Shown piece after piece: positions 1 to 6,399 of a DNA stretch of 64,000 nt (position 1 is its first letter; every line of letters begins with the position of its first letter). Origin of the DNA: Flavobacterium litorale (GTDB lineage: Bacteria > Bacteroidota > Bacteroidia > Flavobacteriales > Flavobacteriaceae); assembly GCF_019613795.1 (NCBI RefSeq), contig NZ_CP080429.1:2282501-2346500 (forward strand), in the 5' to 3' direction. Both the position numbers and the translations under genes were made by a program. The notes under the pieces were generated by a model, which saw only the letters and a list, made by a program, of their open reading frames with translations, was not told where the DNA came from and did no database searches.

Positions 1-1056
1 ACTGAGTTTTTAGGTTTTGATACTAAAGCTAAAAATGTTTTTTATATGGGTACAGCAAATAATGGTTTGGACAGACAGTTATATAAGGTTAGCTTAAAAA
101 ATGGTAAAACAGAGCAAATTACTACACCATCGGGTGTACATAATATTGCATTAAACAGTAATGCTACATTTGCCCTAAATAGTTACAGCAATACTACAAC
201 ACCAAATAATGTTAGTATTATAAACCTAAAAAATAATAAAACAACTCCCCTATTTAGTGCCGATAACCCGTATACAGGTAAAACAGTTTTACCAAAAATG
301 GAATTGGTAACCGTAACGGCTGCCGATGGTAAAACACCATTAAACGGTAGGCTTATATATCCTGCTGACTTCGATGCTTCTAAAAAATACCCTGTAATGG
401 TATATGTGTATGGCGGACCACATGCACAGCTCATTACCAATAGTTGGTTGGGCGGAGCATCGTTATTTGATTATTATATGGCGCAAAAAGGCTATGTTGT
501 ATTTACATTAGATAACAGAGGTAGCGATGCGCGCGGACGTGATTTTGAACATGTAATACACCGACAGTTGGGACAAACAGAGATGGCAGACCAAATAAAG
601 GGTATCGACTTCTTAAAATCGAAATCATTTGTAGATAAAGATAAAATTGGTGTGTATGGCTGGAGTTTTGGCGGTTTTATGACAACTTCGTTAATGACGA
701 CATATCCTGAAACTTTTAAAGTAGGTGTTGCTGGTGGTCCTGTTATTGACTGGAAGTTTTACGAAATAATGTATGGCGAACGTTATATGGATATGCCACA
801 GGAAAATCCTGAAGGTTATGCTAAAACAAGCCTTATTGATAAAGCTAAAAATCTGGAAGGACGATTATTAATGATACATGGCGCACAAGACAATGTAGTG
901 GTACAACAGCATAGTATGGAGTTTATACAGGCGTGTATTGAAGCAGGTAAACAAATAGACTACTTTTTGTACCCTACCCACGAGCATAATGTGGGCGGCA
1001 GAGACCGTTTTCATTTAAATCAGAAAATCGCCGATTATTTTGATACGTATTTATAA
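1..1056 (+). CDS. S9 family (DPP IV-like) peptidase, 3' part only
   Basis: The reading frame is open from base 1, so the gene begins upstream of the window; only the end of the propeller domain and the whole alpha/beta-hydrolase domain are here. The family cleaves dipeptides or acyl-residues from peptides, usually in the periplasm of Bacteroidota. The nucleophile motif GWSFGG has its Ser codon at 664-666, the probable catalytic Asp is in GAQDNV (889-891), and the His is the second one in THEHN (985-987). The spacing and the sequence YVYGGPHAQ before the nucleophile fit prolyl-oligopeptidase-type S9 enzymes. An internal ATG at 46 exists but is not the real start because the homologous region continues upstream. 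A strong terminator follows. Confidence 0.9.
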   Translation, partial: TEFLGFDTKAKNVFYMGTANNGLDRQLYKVSLKNGKTEQITTPSGVHNIALNSNATFALNSYSNTTTPNNVSIINLKNNKTTPLFSADNPYTGKTVLPKMELVTVTAADGKTPLNGRLIYPADFDASKKYPVMVYVYGGPHAQLITNSWLGGASLFDYYMAQKGYVVFTLDNRGSDARGRDFEHVIHRQLGQTEMADQIKGIDFLKSKSFVDKDKIGVYGWSFGGFMTTSLMTTYPETFKVGVAGGPVIDWKFYEIMYGERYMDMPQENPEGYAKTSLIDKAKNLEGRLLMIHGAQDNVVVQQHSMEFIQACIEAGKQIDYFLYPTHEHNVGGRDRFHLNQKIADYFDTYL

Positions 1057-1070
1057 AGAGAATAATAAAA

Positions 1071-1097
1071 AAACGGAGGCTTAGGTCTCCGTTTTTA
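1071..1097 (+). terminator. Rho-independent terminator after the S9 peptidase
   Basis: Arms AAACGGAG (1071-1078) and CTCCGTTT (1087-1094) form a hairpin followed by a T run, 14 bases after the peptidase stop codon. Confidence 0.85.
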
Positions 1098-1133
1098 CTT
1101 TATATGCCTAAAAGCAGTAACCAATCAAACGAA

Positions 1134-1182
1134 AAATACCCACTAATGGGTATTTACAAGACGTATAAAAAAAATAACTTTG
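1134..1182 (+). promoter_or_regulatory. Palindromic operator plus -7 element of an orphan transcription unit
   Basis: A perfect 9-bp inverted repeat, AAATACCCA (1134-1142) and TGGGTATTT (1147-1155) around CTAA, lies upstream of a canonical Bacteroidota -7 element TAACTTTG (1175-1182). If transcription starts about 6 bases after the element (near 1188), the repeat is centred at about -43, the usual place for a class II activator that contacts RNA polymerase. No good TTTG -33 box is seen, which also suggests activator dependence. The regulator is unknown. Confidence 0.6.
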
Positions 1183-1187
1183 TAATG

Positions 1188-1303
1188 CAATGGTTTGATT
1201 AGTATCAATCAGGAAATTCTTTTTTAGGATTTAGAATTGCTGTCAAAAGTTAGGGGTGATTTTTTGACAGCGCACAGGGGCTTTTACAGCCCCTGTTTTT
1301 TTT
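1188..1303 (+). ncRNA. Candidate structured small RNA (about 115 nt)
   Basis: Between the promoter at 1175-1182 and the terminator at 1274-1303 there is no credible reading frame, but there are three successive hairpins. These are a 5-bp stem TTGAT/ATCAA (1195-1208), a perfect 10-bp stem GCTGTCAAAA/TTTTGACAGC (1239-1271), and the 9-bp terminator stem. The unit ends before the PadR gene and has its own terminator, so it is not simply the padR leader. It may be an independent sRNA or a member of a catalogued Bacteroidota RNA motif such as Flavo-1; I cannot test this here. The 5' end is inferred from promoter geometry. Confidence 0.5.
1274..1303 (+). terminator. Strong Rho-independent terminator of the small-RNA unit
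   Basis: A 9-bp perfect stem, ACAGGGGCT (1274-1282) and AGCCCCTGT (1288-1296), is followed by eight T. It ends no annotated protein gene, so it defines a separate transcript. Confidence 0.85.
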
Positions 1304-1316
1304 GATTCAAAAGATT

Positions 1317-1357
1317 ATACATTTTTTTTAAATGTATTTAAAAAAAATGTATATTTG
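1317..1357 (+). promoter_or_regulatory. padR promoter with probable autoregulatory dyad
   Basis: An 8-bp inverted repeat, ATACATTT (1317-1324) and AAATGTAT (1330-1337), is followed by another ATGTATA copy and the -7 element TATATTTG (1350-1357). PadR-type repressors usually bind A+T-rich dyads built on ATGT/ACAT, so autoregulation is a reasonable inference. The -7 element ends only four bases before the likely ATG at 1362, so the mRNA would have almost no leader. Confidence 0.45.
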
Positions 1358-1361
1358 TACT

Positions 1362-1700
1362 ATGTATAATAAAGAACTCACCAAAGGAACATTGCAGCCT
1401 ATTATTTTAAAGCTTATTAGTGAGAGCGATAAGATGTATGGCTACGAGATTACACAAAAAGTAAAAGAGCTTACCAAGGGTAAAATAGATATCTCCGAGG
1501 GAGCACTCTACCCCATTCTGCATAAGATGGAAGCCGATAAAGTGCTGGATACTGAAAAGGTTTATATTGGTAAACGGGTACGGAAATATTATAAAATAAC
1601 CCAATCGGGCAAAAAGGTCGCGTTAGAAATTACTAACGAGCTGAATGATTTTATAGGTACGCTCTCTCTTATTTTTAACGATAAAAAACTAGTAAAATGA
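1362..1700 (+). CDS. PadR family transcriptional regulator
   Basis: This 112-residue protein is of normal length for a short PadR-like winged-helix repressor. The sequence runs TKGTLQPIILKLI, then MYGYEIT, then the recognition region ISEGALYPILHKMEADKVL, then the wing with RVRKYYKITQSGKK, all diagnostic of the family. It probably binds a dyad in its own promoter and controls the downstream membrane-protein genes. The ATG at 1362 is preferred over in-frame ATGs at 1332 and 1347, because those lie in the inverted repeat and -7 region and would add a non-homologous extension. Its stop codon overlaps the next start (ATGA), so the two genes are translationally coupled. Confidence 0.88.
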   Translation: MYNKELTKGTLQPIILKLISESDKMYGYEITQKVKELTKGKIDISEGALYPILHKMEADKVLDTEKVYIGKRVRKYYKITQSGKKVALEITNELNDFIGTLSLIFNDKKLVK

Positions 1701-2128
1701 TAGTTAGCGACACACAGGTTGAATACATAAAAACTAACTTAGAGTTTTACGGTATTACATCGGAAGAACTTAAGGAAGATTTATTAGACCACATTTGTAC
1801 ACAAATAGAAACAGGTAATTGTACTGATTTTGAAAAAGCTTATAATAATAGTTTACAAGCTTTTGGCGGGCATCATGCCATGAGTACAATACAAAAAGAA
1901 ACAATTGCAATGATAACAGCCAAGAAAAACAGTACACTTCAAAAAATAGTATATATCAGTGGTTACATTTCAACCACATTAATTAGTACGGCAGTTCTTT
2001 TTAAAATAATGCATTGGCCAATGGCTGGTATTTTACTAACATTAGGATTTGTAATACTAAACCTATTCTTTTTACCTACTTTCTTTTATCACCGTTACAA
2101 ATCATCAGAAAAAAAACTATGCGAATAA
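1697..2128 (+). CDS. PadR-linked membrane protein with HAAS-like domain and GldL-like membrane segments
   Basis: This 143-residue protein has a helical cytoplasmic N-terminal half (about residues 1-75; EELKEDLLDHICTQIE) that resembles the HAAS/DUF1700-type domains that commonly travel with PadR regulators. Two membrane helices follow (about 84-104 and 110-130). The segment FKIMHWPMAGILLTLGF resembles the start of the gliding-motility protein GldL but is far too short to be GldL. It overlaps padR by four bases, so a PadR-regulated membrane sensor or effector is likely. The same membrane segment is repeated in the next small gene. Function unknown. Confidence 0.7.
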   Translation: MIVSDTQVEYIKTNLEFYGITSEELKEDLLDHICTQIETGNCTDFEKAYNNSLQAFGGHHAMSTIQKETIAMITAKKNSTLQKIVYISGYISTTLISTAVLFKIMHWPMAGILLTLGFVILNLFFLPTFFYHRYKSSEKKLCE

Positions 2129-2152
2129 TCATTAATTAAAATCAATCATATC

Positions 2153-2332
2153 ATGAAACGAACAGTTTATTTATTAGGATTCATTACCTTTTTTACTTTA
2201 AGTACAAGCGTACTATTTAAAATTATGCACTGGCCTATGGCGGGCATATTACTGGTAATAGGTTTTGTATTGCTAAACTTTGGCTATCTACCTGCTTATT
2301 TTTACCAAAAGTACAAAGCCGCAGCAGTTTAA
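2153..2332 (+). CDS. Small GldL-like two-helix membrane protein (59 aa), partial paralogue of the upstream gene
   Basis: The short frame encodes 59 residues with two hydrophobic stretches. Residues 20-55 closely match the end of the upstream protein: VLFKIMHWPMAGILL is identical, followed by similar LGFV/IGFV, LN, LP and FY..YK positions. It starts 24 bases after the upstream stop and ends before a terminator, so it is the last gene of the PadR cassette. It looks like a duplicated membrane module without the cytoplasmic HAAS-like domain. Because the protein is short and the match is to its neighbour, I am confident it is coding but not of its role. Confidence 0.72.
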   Translation: MKRTVYLLGFITFFTLSTSVLFKIMHWPMAGILLVIGFVLLNFGYLPAYFYQKYKAAAV

Positions 2333-2353
2333 AACATTTTTAAGTTGGTTAAC

Positions 2354-2384
2354 CAAAAAGGAGAGCATGTTGCTCTCCTTTTTC
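2354..2384. terminator. Bidirectional terminator between convergent genes
   Basis: AAAAAGGAGAGCA and TGCTCTCCTTTTT pair around a three-base loop, with A and T runs on both sides. It can end the padR cassette on the plus strand and the small membrane gene on the minus strand. Confidence 0.85.
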
Positions 2385-2395
2385 TATTTTATCTA

Positions 2396-2629
2396 TTATT
2401 TTATTTCCCTAACGCCTTTCATAAAAAGCCATTTCATAAAAATTTTTTCTTGCCCTTGGTAATTTATAGCCTGAAATTTAGGAGCAAGTATCGTACCTAC
2501 TATAAAAGCGGTTACTGGAATCCAAAGCCCCGAAAGGTCGGTAAACTGTGGTATGGTAAAGTATAACAGTAAAAATATAGGTGCAAACCCCAAAAGGTTA
2601 TATAGTATTGCTTTTGTTTTTTTATTCAT
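2396..2629 (-). CDS. Small two-helix membrane protein, hypothetical
   Basis: This 77-residue protein has a short basic N-terminus (MNKKTK), two hydrophobic helices (about 8-27 and 33-52) and a charged C-terminal tail (GQEKIFMKWLFMKGVREIK). I recognise no domain. It lies between the padR cassette, with which it converges, and the methyltransferase gene upstream of it on the same strand, from which it is separated by 49 bases. It could be the second gene of that transcript. Coding is supported by the clear membrane topology and the shared terminator, but it remains a hypothetical protein. Confidence 0.6.
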   Translation of the reverse strand: MNKKTKAILYNLLGFAPIFLLLYFTIPQFTDLSGLWIPVTAFIVGTILAPKFQAINYQGQEKIFMKWLFMKGVREIK

Positions 2630-2678
2630 AATTATGTTGTAATTGCTATCGCAAATATTTTATTGATTGTATATTACT

Positions 2679-3842
2679 TTAAGGTGCTGTTTGCTGGAAT
2701 TTAGCTTTCTTACTCCCTTCGTACATTTCGTATTTTACTAATCTGGACTCTAATTTACCATTAAACAGTTTTATTTTTCGGGACGGACGTAGCCCTACAA
2801 ACTTTAATGCCTCTAGGTTTGCCGTTATAAACCAAGCATTAGTACCAGGGTAGCCTTGCTTTAAGGTATCGCCTATTTCTCTGTAAAAACGTTCCATATC
2901 AATATCCAAACGTTCGCCATAGGGCGGATTAAATACAATATGTAAAGGTCCTTGCGTATCTTTCTCGGTATCAAAAAAGTTTTCGCGTGCTATAGTAATA
3001 TAATCGTCCAGATTAGCATTTCGTATATTATCACGTGCCTTCTCTACTGCCGATGGTGCTTTATCGTACCCTTTTATAGTATAATGGAACTCGCGTACTT
3101 TTTTCATTAACGAGTCAATAATTGCTTCAAACAAGTCATTATCCCAATCTGCCCATTTTTCAAAAGCAAATTCCTTTCGGTTTAAATTAGGTGGTATATT
3201 ACAGGCTATCATAGCAGCCTCAGCCAGTATTGTACCACTACCACACATGGGATCCAAAAAATCGCCCTGTCCGTCCCAACCACTATGCAATAACATACCT
3301 GCAGCAAGCACCTCGTTAATTGGGGCTATGTTGGTAGCGGTACGATACCCACGTTGGTGTAACGAATTCCCCGAAGTATCTAACGCTACAGAGCATTGAT
3401 CGTTATGAATATGCACATTAATACGCAAGTCTGGAAAATCTTTATCAATACTAGGGCGTTTGCCAAACTTATTTCTAAACTGGTCTACAATAGCATCTTT
3501 AGTTTTTAAAGCTATAAATTGCGAGTGGTTAAAATGGTCAGAATGTAAGGTTACATCTATTACAAAGGATTGGTTTACATCCATATAATCAGACCAATTT
3601 ATCCCCTGTATGCCTTTGTATAAACTATTTTCGTTATACGCTCTAAAATAGTAAATTGGTTTTAATATTTTTAGGGCTGTACGCAAAGCAAGGTTAGCTT
3701 TGTACATAAAACCTTTATCGCCTTTAAAGCTCACCATACGCACGCCTTTTTCTACTTCCTGTGCGCCCAGTACTTGCAGTTCTTTTGCTAGTAAATCTTC
3801 AAAACCAAATAAGGTTTTGGCAATCATTTTAAAATTTTCCAT
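2679..3842 (-). CDS. THUMP-domain 23S rRNA (guanine-N2) methyltransferase, RlmL/YcbY N-terminal type
   Basis: This 387-residue class I SAM-dependent RNA methyltransferase has an N-terminal THUMP region (about 40-160) for RNA binding and a Rossmann methyltransferase domain. The SAM-binding motif DPMCGSGTILAEAA lies at about 198-211 and the catalytic FNPPYGERL loop at about 304-312. It matches the N-terminal half of gammaproteobacterial RlmL, which methylates G2445 of 23S rRNA. The Bacteroidota form normally has this single-enzyme length, so nothing is missing. A minus-strand -7 element (CAAAAATA on the plus strand, 3865-3872) lies about 20 bases upstream. The exact target base is inferred from the family. 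Confidence 0.88.
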   Translation of the reverse strand: MENFKMIAKTLFGFEDLLAKELQVLGAQEVEKGVRMVSFKGDKGFMYKANLALRTALKILKPIYYFRAYNENSLYKGIQGINWSDYMDVNQSFVIDVTLHSDHFNHSQFIALKTKDAIVDQFRNKFGKRPSIDKDFPDLRINVHIHNDQCSVALDTSGNSLHQRGYRTATNIAPINEVLAAGMLLHSGWDGQGDFLDPMCGSGTILAEAAMIACNIPPNLNRKEFAFEKWADWDNDLFEAIIDSLMKKVREFHYTIKGYDKAPSAVEKARDNIRNANLDDYITIARENFFDTEKDTQGPLHIVFNPPYGERLDIDMERFYREIGDTLKQGYPGTNAWFITANLEALKFVGLRPSRKIKLFNGKLESRLVKYEMYEGSKKAKFQQTAP

Positions 3843-4020
3843 GCTCCATTTTCAGTATTCTGTGCAAAAATAAGGTAAATAATTAGTATTTATCTGTTGT
3901 GGTGCATTATTACGGTAGTATAACAAAATTTGTAAAATAAAAACCAATTCATCTTGTATTTTAAAACCTTATTAACTAACTTCTTTTATATAGTTTTTTT
4001 CTATCGTAATATAAACAAAT

Positions 4021-4065
4021 ATGATAAGTATCATTTACATATAACTCGCATTCTGGCTACATTTG
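4021..4065 (+). promoter_or_regulatory. Peroxiredoxin promoter with dyad ATGATA-AG-TATCAT
   Basis: The -7 element TACATTTG is at 4058-4065. A 6-bp inverted repeat (4021-4034) is centred about 44 bases before the expected transcription start. The dyad is similar in style to Fur/PerR-family or OxyR-type operators, which would suit a peroxide-defence gene, but the match is too short to name a regulator. Confidence 0.4.
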
Positions 4066-4102
4066 TGGTGTAGAAAAAAATAACCATTTAAACTTAATAC
4101 TT

Positions 4103-4741
4103 ATGTCATTAGTAGGAAAAAAATTCCCAAACATTACCGTAGATGCTATCTCTGATATGGGAGATAACCTTTCAATTAACGTTTACGAAGAAGCTGTAAA
4201 CAACAAGAAAAAAGTATTGTTATTCTGGTATCCTAAAGATTTTACTTTTGTTTGTCCTACCGAGCTTCATGCCTTTCAAGAAGCTTTAGGTGAGTTCGAA
4301 AAAAGAAACACTATGGTAATTGGTGCCTCTTGCGATACCAACGAGGTACACTTTGCATGGTTAAACACTGCTAAAGATAATGGCGGTATAGAGGGCGTTA
4401 CGTACCCAATACTTGCTGATACGACCAGAAACCTATCGAACATTTTAGGTATTTTAGATATCGAATCGTCAAGCTACGATGAGGATAACGACTCTGTTAT
4501 CATCTCTGGTTCTAATGTTACGTACCGTGCTACGTATTTAATAGACGAAACAGGTAAAATATTCCACGAAAGTGTAAACGATATGCCATTAGGTAGAAAC
4601 GTAAACGAGTACCTACGCCTTATTGATGCCTATACGCACGTACAGGAAAAAGGTGAGGTTTGCCCAGCAAACTGGGAAGAAGGTAAAGAAGCTATGACTG
4701 CCGACAGAAAAGGTGTTGCTTCGTACCTAAGCAGTAACTAA
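4103..4741 (+). CDS. Typical 2-Cys peroxiredoxin (AhpC/Prx1 class)
   Basis: This 212-residue peroxidase reduces H2O2, organic peroxides or peroxynitrite. The peroxidatic Cys51 lies in FTFVCPTE, and the resolving Cys187 in GEVCPANW near the C-terminus, so it is a typical two-cysteine enzyme that works as a dimer or decamer. The C-terminus ends SYLSSN without the YF motif that makes eukaryotic enzymes easily over-oxidised, so it is likely a robust form. A thioredoxin-like gene begins 20 bases downstream and is the obvious candidate reductant. Both are likely transcribed from the promoter at 4058-4065. Confidence 0.95.
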   Translation: MSLVGKKFPNITVDAISDMGDNLSINVYEEAVNNKKKVLLFWYPKDFTFVCPTELHAFQEALGEFEKRNTMVIGASCDTNEVHFAWLNTAKDNGGIEGVTYPILADTTRNLSNILGILDIESSSYDEDNDSVIISGSNVTYRATYLIDETGKIFHESVNDMPLGRNVNEYLRLIDAYTHVQEKGEVCPANWEEGKEAMTADRKGVASYLSSN

Positions 4742-4761
4742 TAACTTTAAAAATTACCACT

Positions 4762-5076
4762 ATGTTACAGGAACTTGAAAAAGATAATCTTTCAGAAATT
4801 GTTAACCAAGAAGATACAGTAGTAGTACAATACTCTGCTGGATGGTGCGGTAACTGTAGGATAATGAAGCCTAAATTTAAAAAAATGGCAGCAGCACATG
4901 AGAATGTAACATTTGTTATAGCTGATGCTGAGAACTTTCCAGAATCTCGAAAATTGGCTAAGGTAGATAACCTACCTACGTTTGCTGCCTTTAAAAACGG
5001 CAACTTGGTTAACCAAGTACAAACCAACAAACTTGAAATTTTAAGCAATTTAGTTGATGAAGTTACCAGTAATTAA
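4762..5076 (+). CDS. Thioredoxin family protein with WCGNC active site
   Basis: This 104-residue single-domain thioredoxin fold protein has active site Cys29-Gly-Asn-Cys32. Classical thioredoxin has WCGPC; the Pro to Asn change alters redox potential in related proteins. The cis-Pro loop is NLPTFAAFKNG. There is no signal peptide, so it is cytoplasmic. It sits 20 bases after the 2-Cys peroxiredoxin, so it is probably its dedicated reductant. The next gene starts inside its last codons, which indicates translational coupling. Confidence 0.9.
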   Translation: MLQELEKDNLSEIVNQEDTVVVQYSAGWCGNCRIMKPKFKKMAAAHENVTFVIADAENFPESRKLAKVDNLPTFAAFKNGNLVNQVQTNKLEILSNLVDEVTSN

Positions 5077-5317
5077 GCATTTAACTGATTTTATAGCAGA
5101 AAACGATCAGGACTACGTAGTAGAAACGATTGAGGTGCTAGAGGCGTTAACCGAAGTATCTTTGTTAAAAGATGAAGAACTAGATGTTATTGGCGAATTA
5201 ATATCGAATATGTACGGCGCGCTTGAGGTTAACAAGATGATGAAAGATGGTATGAGCAAAAAGGATGCGGTTAATACTTTTATGCAGCGCGTTCTTGGCG
5301 CAATAGATAAGAATTAG
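5057..5317 (+). CDS. DUF6952-like small helical protein
   Basis: This 86-residue acidic, helical protein has the conserved-looking stretches KLPVIKHLTDFIAEND, TIEVLEALTEV and DEELDVIGELISNMYGALEV, which I associate with the DUF6952 family of Bacteroidota. It has no cysteines or membrane segments. It overlaps the thioredoxin gene by 20 bases and is followed by a terminator, so the trio peroxiredoxin-thioredoxin-DUF6952 is one operon. A role in the same redox pathway is inferred only from that coupling. The ATG at 5057 is chosen over the TTG one codon earlier. Confidence 0.8.
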   Translation: MKLPVIKHLTDFIAENDQDYVVETIEVLEALTEVSLLKDEELDVIGELISNMYGALEVNKMMKDGMSKKDAVNTFMQRVLGAIDKN

Positions 5318-5335
5318 AATTTTAATAATTGAGCT

Positions 5336-5370
5336 AAAAGGTGCTTTCGGTAACGGAAGCACCTTTTTTT
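5336..5370 (+). terminator. Terminator of the peroxiredoxin operon
   Basis: AAAAGGTGCTT and AAGCACCTTTT form a stem closed by a short loop and followed by seven T. Confidence 0.9.
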
Positions 5371-5451
5371 ATTATTGTACTAATAAATAATACCAAACAG
5401 CCCTGTAATATAAAAGTACAGCTATACCAAAATTGCATGCAATATAATTTG

Positions 5452-5459
5452 TACTTTTG
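5452..5459 (+). promoter_or_regulatory. tpx promoter -7 element
   Basis: TACTTTTG matches TAnnTTTG, with TTG at 5433-5435 sixteen bases upstream inside a TTGCATGCAA palindrome. The ATG of tpx is 21 bases downstream. Confidence 0.5.
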
Positions 5460-5480
5460 CTTACTTAAAATATATAGCAA

Positions 5481-5978
5481 ATGGCAGATATAACCTTAGG
5501 CGGAAACCCTGTAAAAACATTAGGCAACTTACCTGAAAAAGGCACTAAAGCACCTGATTTTAATCTTGTAAAGACAGACCTTAGCACAGCATCCCTTACC
5601 GATTTTAAAGGGCATAAATTGGTACTAAACATATTCCCAAGTGTAGATACAGGTACATGTGCTGCATCAGTACGAAAATTTAACGAGAAAGCATCGGCAT
5701 TAGATAATACTAAAGTATTGTGCATATCGCGCGATTTACCTTTTGCACAAAATCGTTTTTGCGGTGCCGAAGGTTTAGAGAGTGTTATTTCTCTATCTGA
5801 TTTTAGGGATGGTAGTTTTGGTAACGATTATGGGCTTACGGTTACTAACGGATCGCTGGAAGGTTTACACTCTAGAGTTGTAATTGTAGTTAATGAAGTA
5901 GGAGATATAGTATATACGGAGCAGGTTGCCGATATAAAGGATGAACCTGACTACGAGAGTGCACTTGCTGCACTATAA
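5481..5978 (+). CDS. tpx: Thiol peroxidase (atypical 2-Cys peroxiredoxin)
   Basis: This 165-residue protein has the full length of the Tpx family. The peroxidatic Cys60 is in SVDTGTCAASVRKFN and the resolving Cys94 in FAQNRFCGAEG, the same spacing as in the E. coli enzyme (Cys61 and Cys95). It reduces alkyl hydroperoxides with thioredoxin as electron donor. It has no signal peptide here. It lies just downstream of the peroxiredoxin/thioredoxin operon but after a terminator and with its own promoter, so the two peroxide defences can be regulated separately. The diacylglycerol kinase gene starts nine bases after its stop and is probably co-transcribed. Confidence 0.95.
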   Translation: MADITLGGNPVKTLGNLPEKGTKAPDFNLVKTDLSTASLTDFKGHKLVLNIFPSVDTGTCAASVRKFNEKASALDNTKVLCISRDLPFAQNRFCGAEGLESVISLSDFRDGSFGNDYGLTVTNGSLEGLHSRVVIVVNEVGDIVYTEQVADIKDEPDYESALAAL

Positions 5979-5987
5979 ATTAGAGTA

Positions 5988-6365
5988 ATGAAAGATAAAA
6001 GGTTTGTAAAAGGTAGGCTTAAAAGCGTTGTATATGCTTTTAAAGGTGCCTATAAATTGGTTACTACAGAGCATAGTATTATGGTACAATTTACCATAGC
6101 CATACTGGTAACCCTAGCAGGCTTTATCTTTAACATATCTGCTACAGAGTGGCTTATTCAAACCCTAGCCATAGGATTAGTACTAGGTATAGAAGGTGTA
6201 AATACAGCCATTGAAAAAATTGCCGACTTTATTCACCCGCAATACCACGAACGCATTGGTTTTATAAAAGATATTGCTGCGGGTGCTGTATTTTTTGCAG
6301 CACTTACCGCATTGGCTGTAGGTAGTATTATTTATTACCCCAAGGTTTTCCTATTATTCAACTAA
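5988..6365 (+). CDS. dgkA: Diacylglycerol kinase family protein (DgkA type)
   Basis: This 125-residue integral membrane protein with three to four helices fits the small bacterial DgkA/UndPK family. Diagnostic motifs are GIEGVNTAIEKIAD and GFIKDIAAGAVFFAALTALAVG. The family phosphorylates diacylglycerol, returning it to phospholipid synthesis, or undecaprenol in Gram-positives. Length and motifs are complete. It sits between tpx and ftsK with short gaps (9 and 34 bases), so it likely shares a transcript with them. The precise lipid substrate cannot be read from the sequence. Confidence 0.9.
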   Translation: MKDKRFVKGRLKSVVYAFKGAYKLVTTEHSIMVQFTIAILVTLAGFIFNISATEWLIQTLAIGLVLGIEGVNTAIEKIADFIHPQYHERIGFIKDIAAGAVFFAALTALAVGSIIYYPKVFLLFN

Positions 6366-6399
6366 ATTGATATTTTTACAGTTAAAGAAAGTTCTCTAA

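Noticed and set aside
1134..1155. The ATACCC palindrome as the PadR operator
   Set aside because: It lies more than 200 bases before padR, beyond a terminator, and its sequence is unlike ATGT/ACAT dyads; the dyad at 1317-1337 is a better PadR site.
2345..2566. 73-codon plus-strand frame over the terminator
   Set aside because: It runs through a strong terminator and is antisense to the 77-aa membrane protein gene, whose topology is more convincing.
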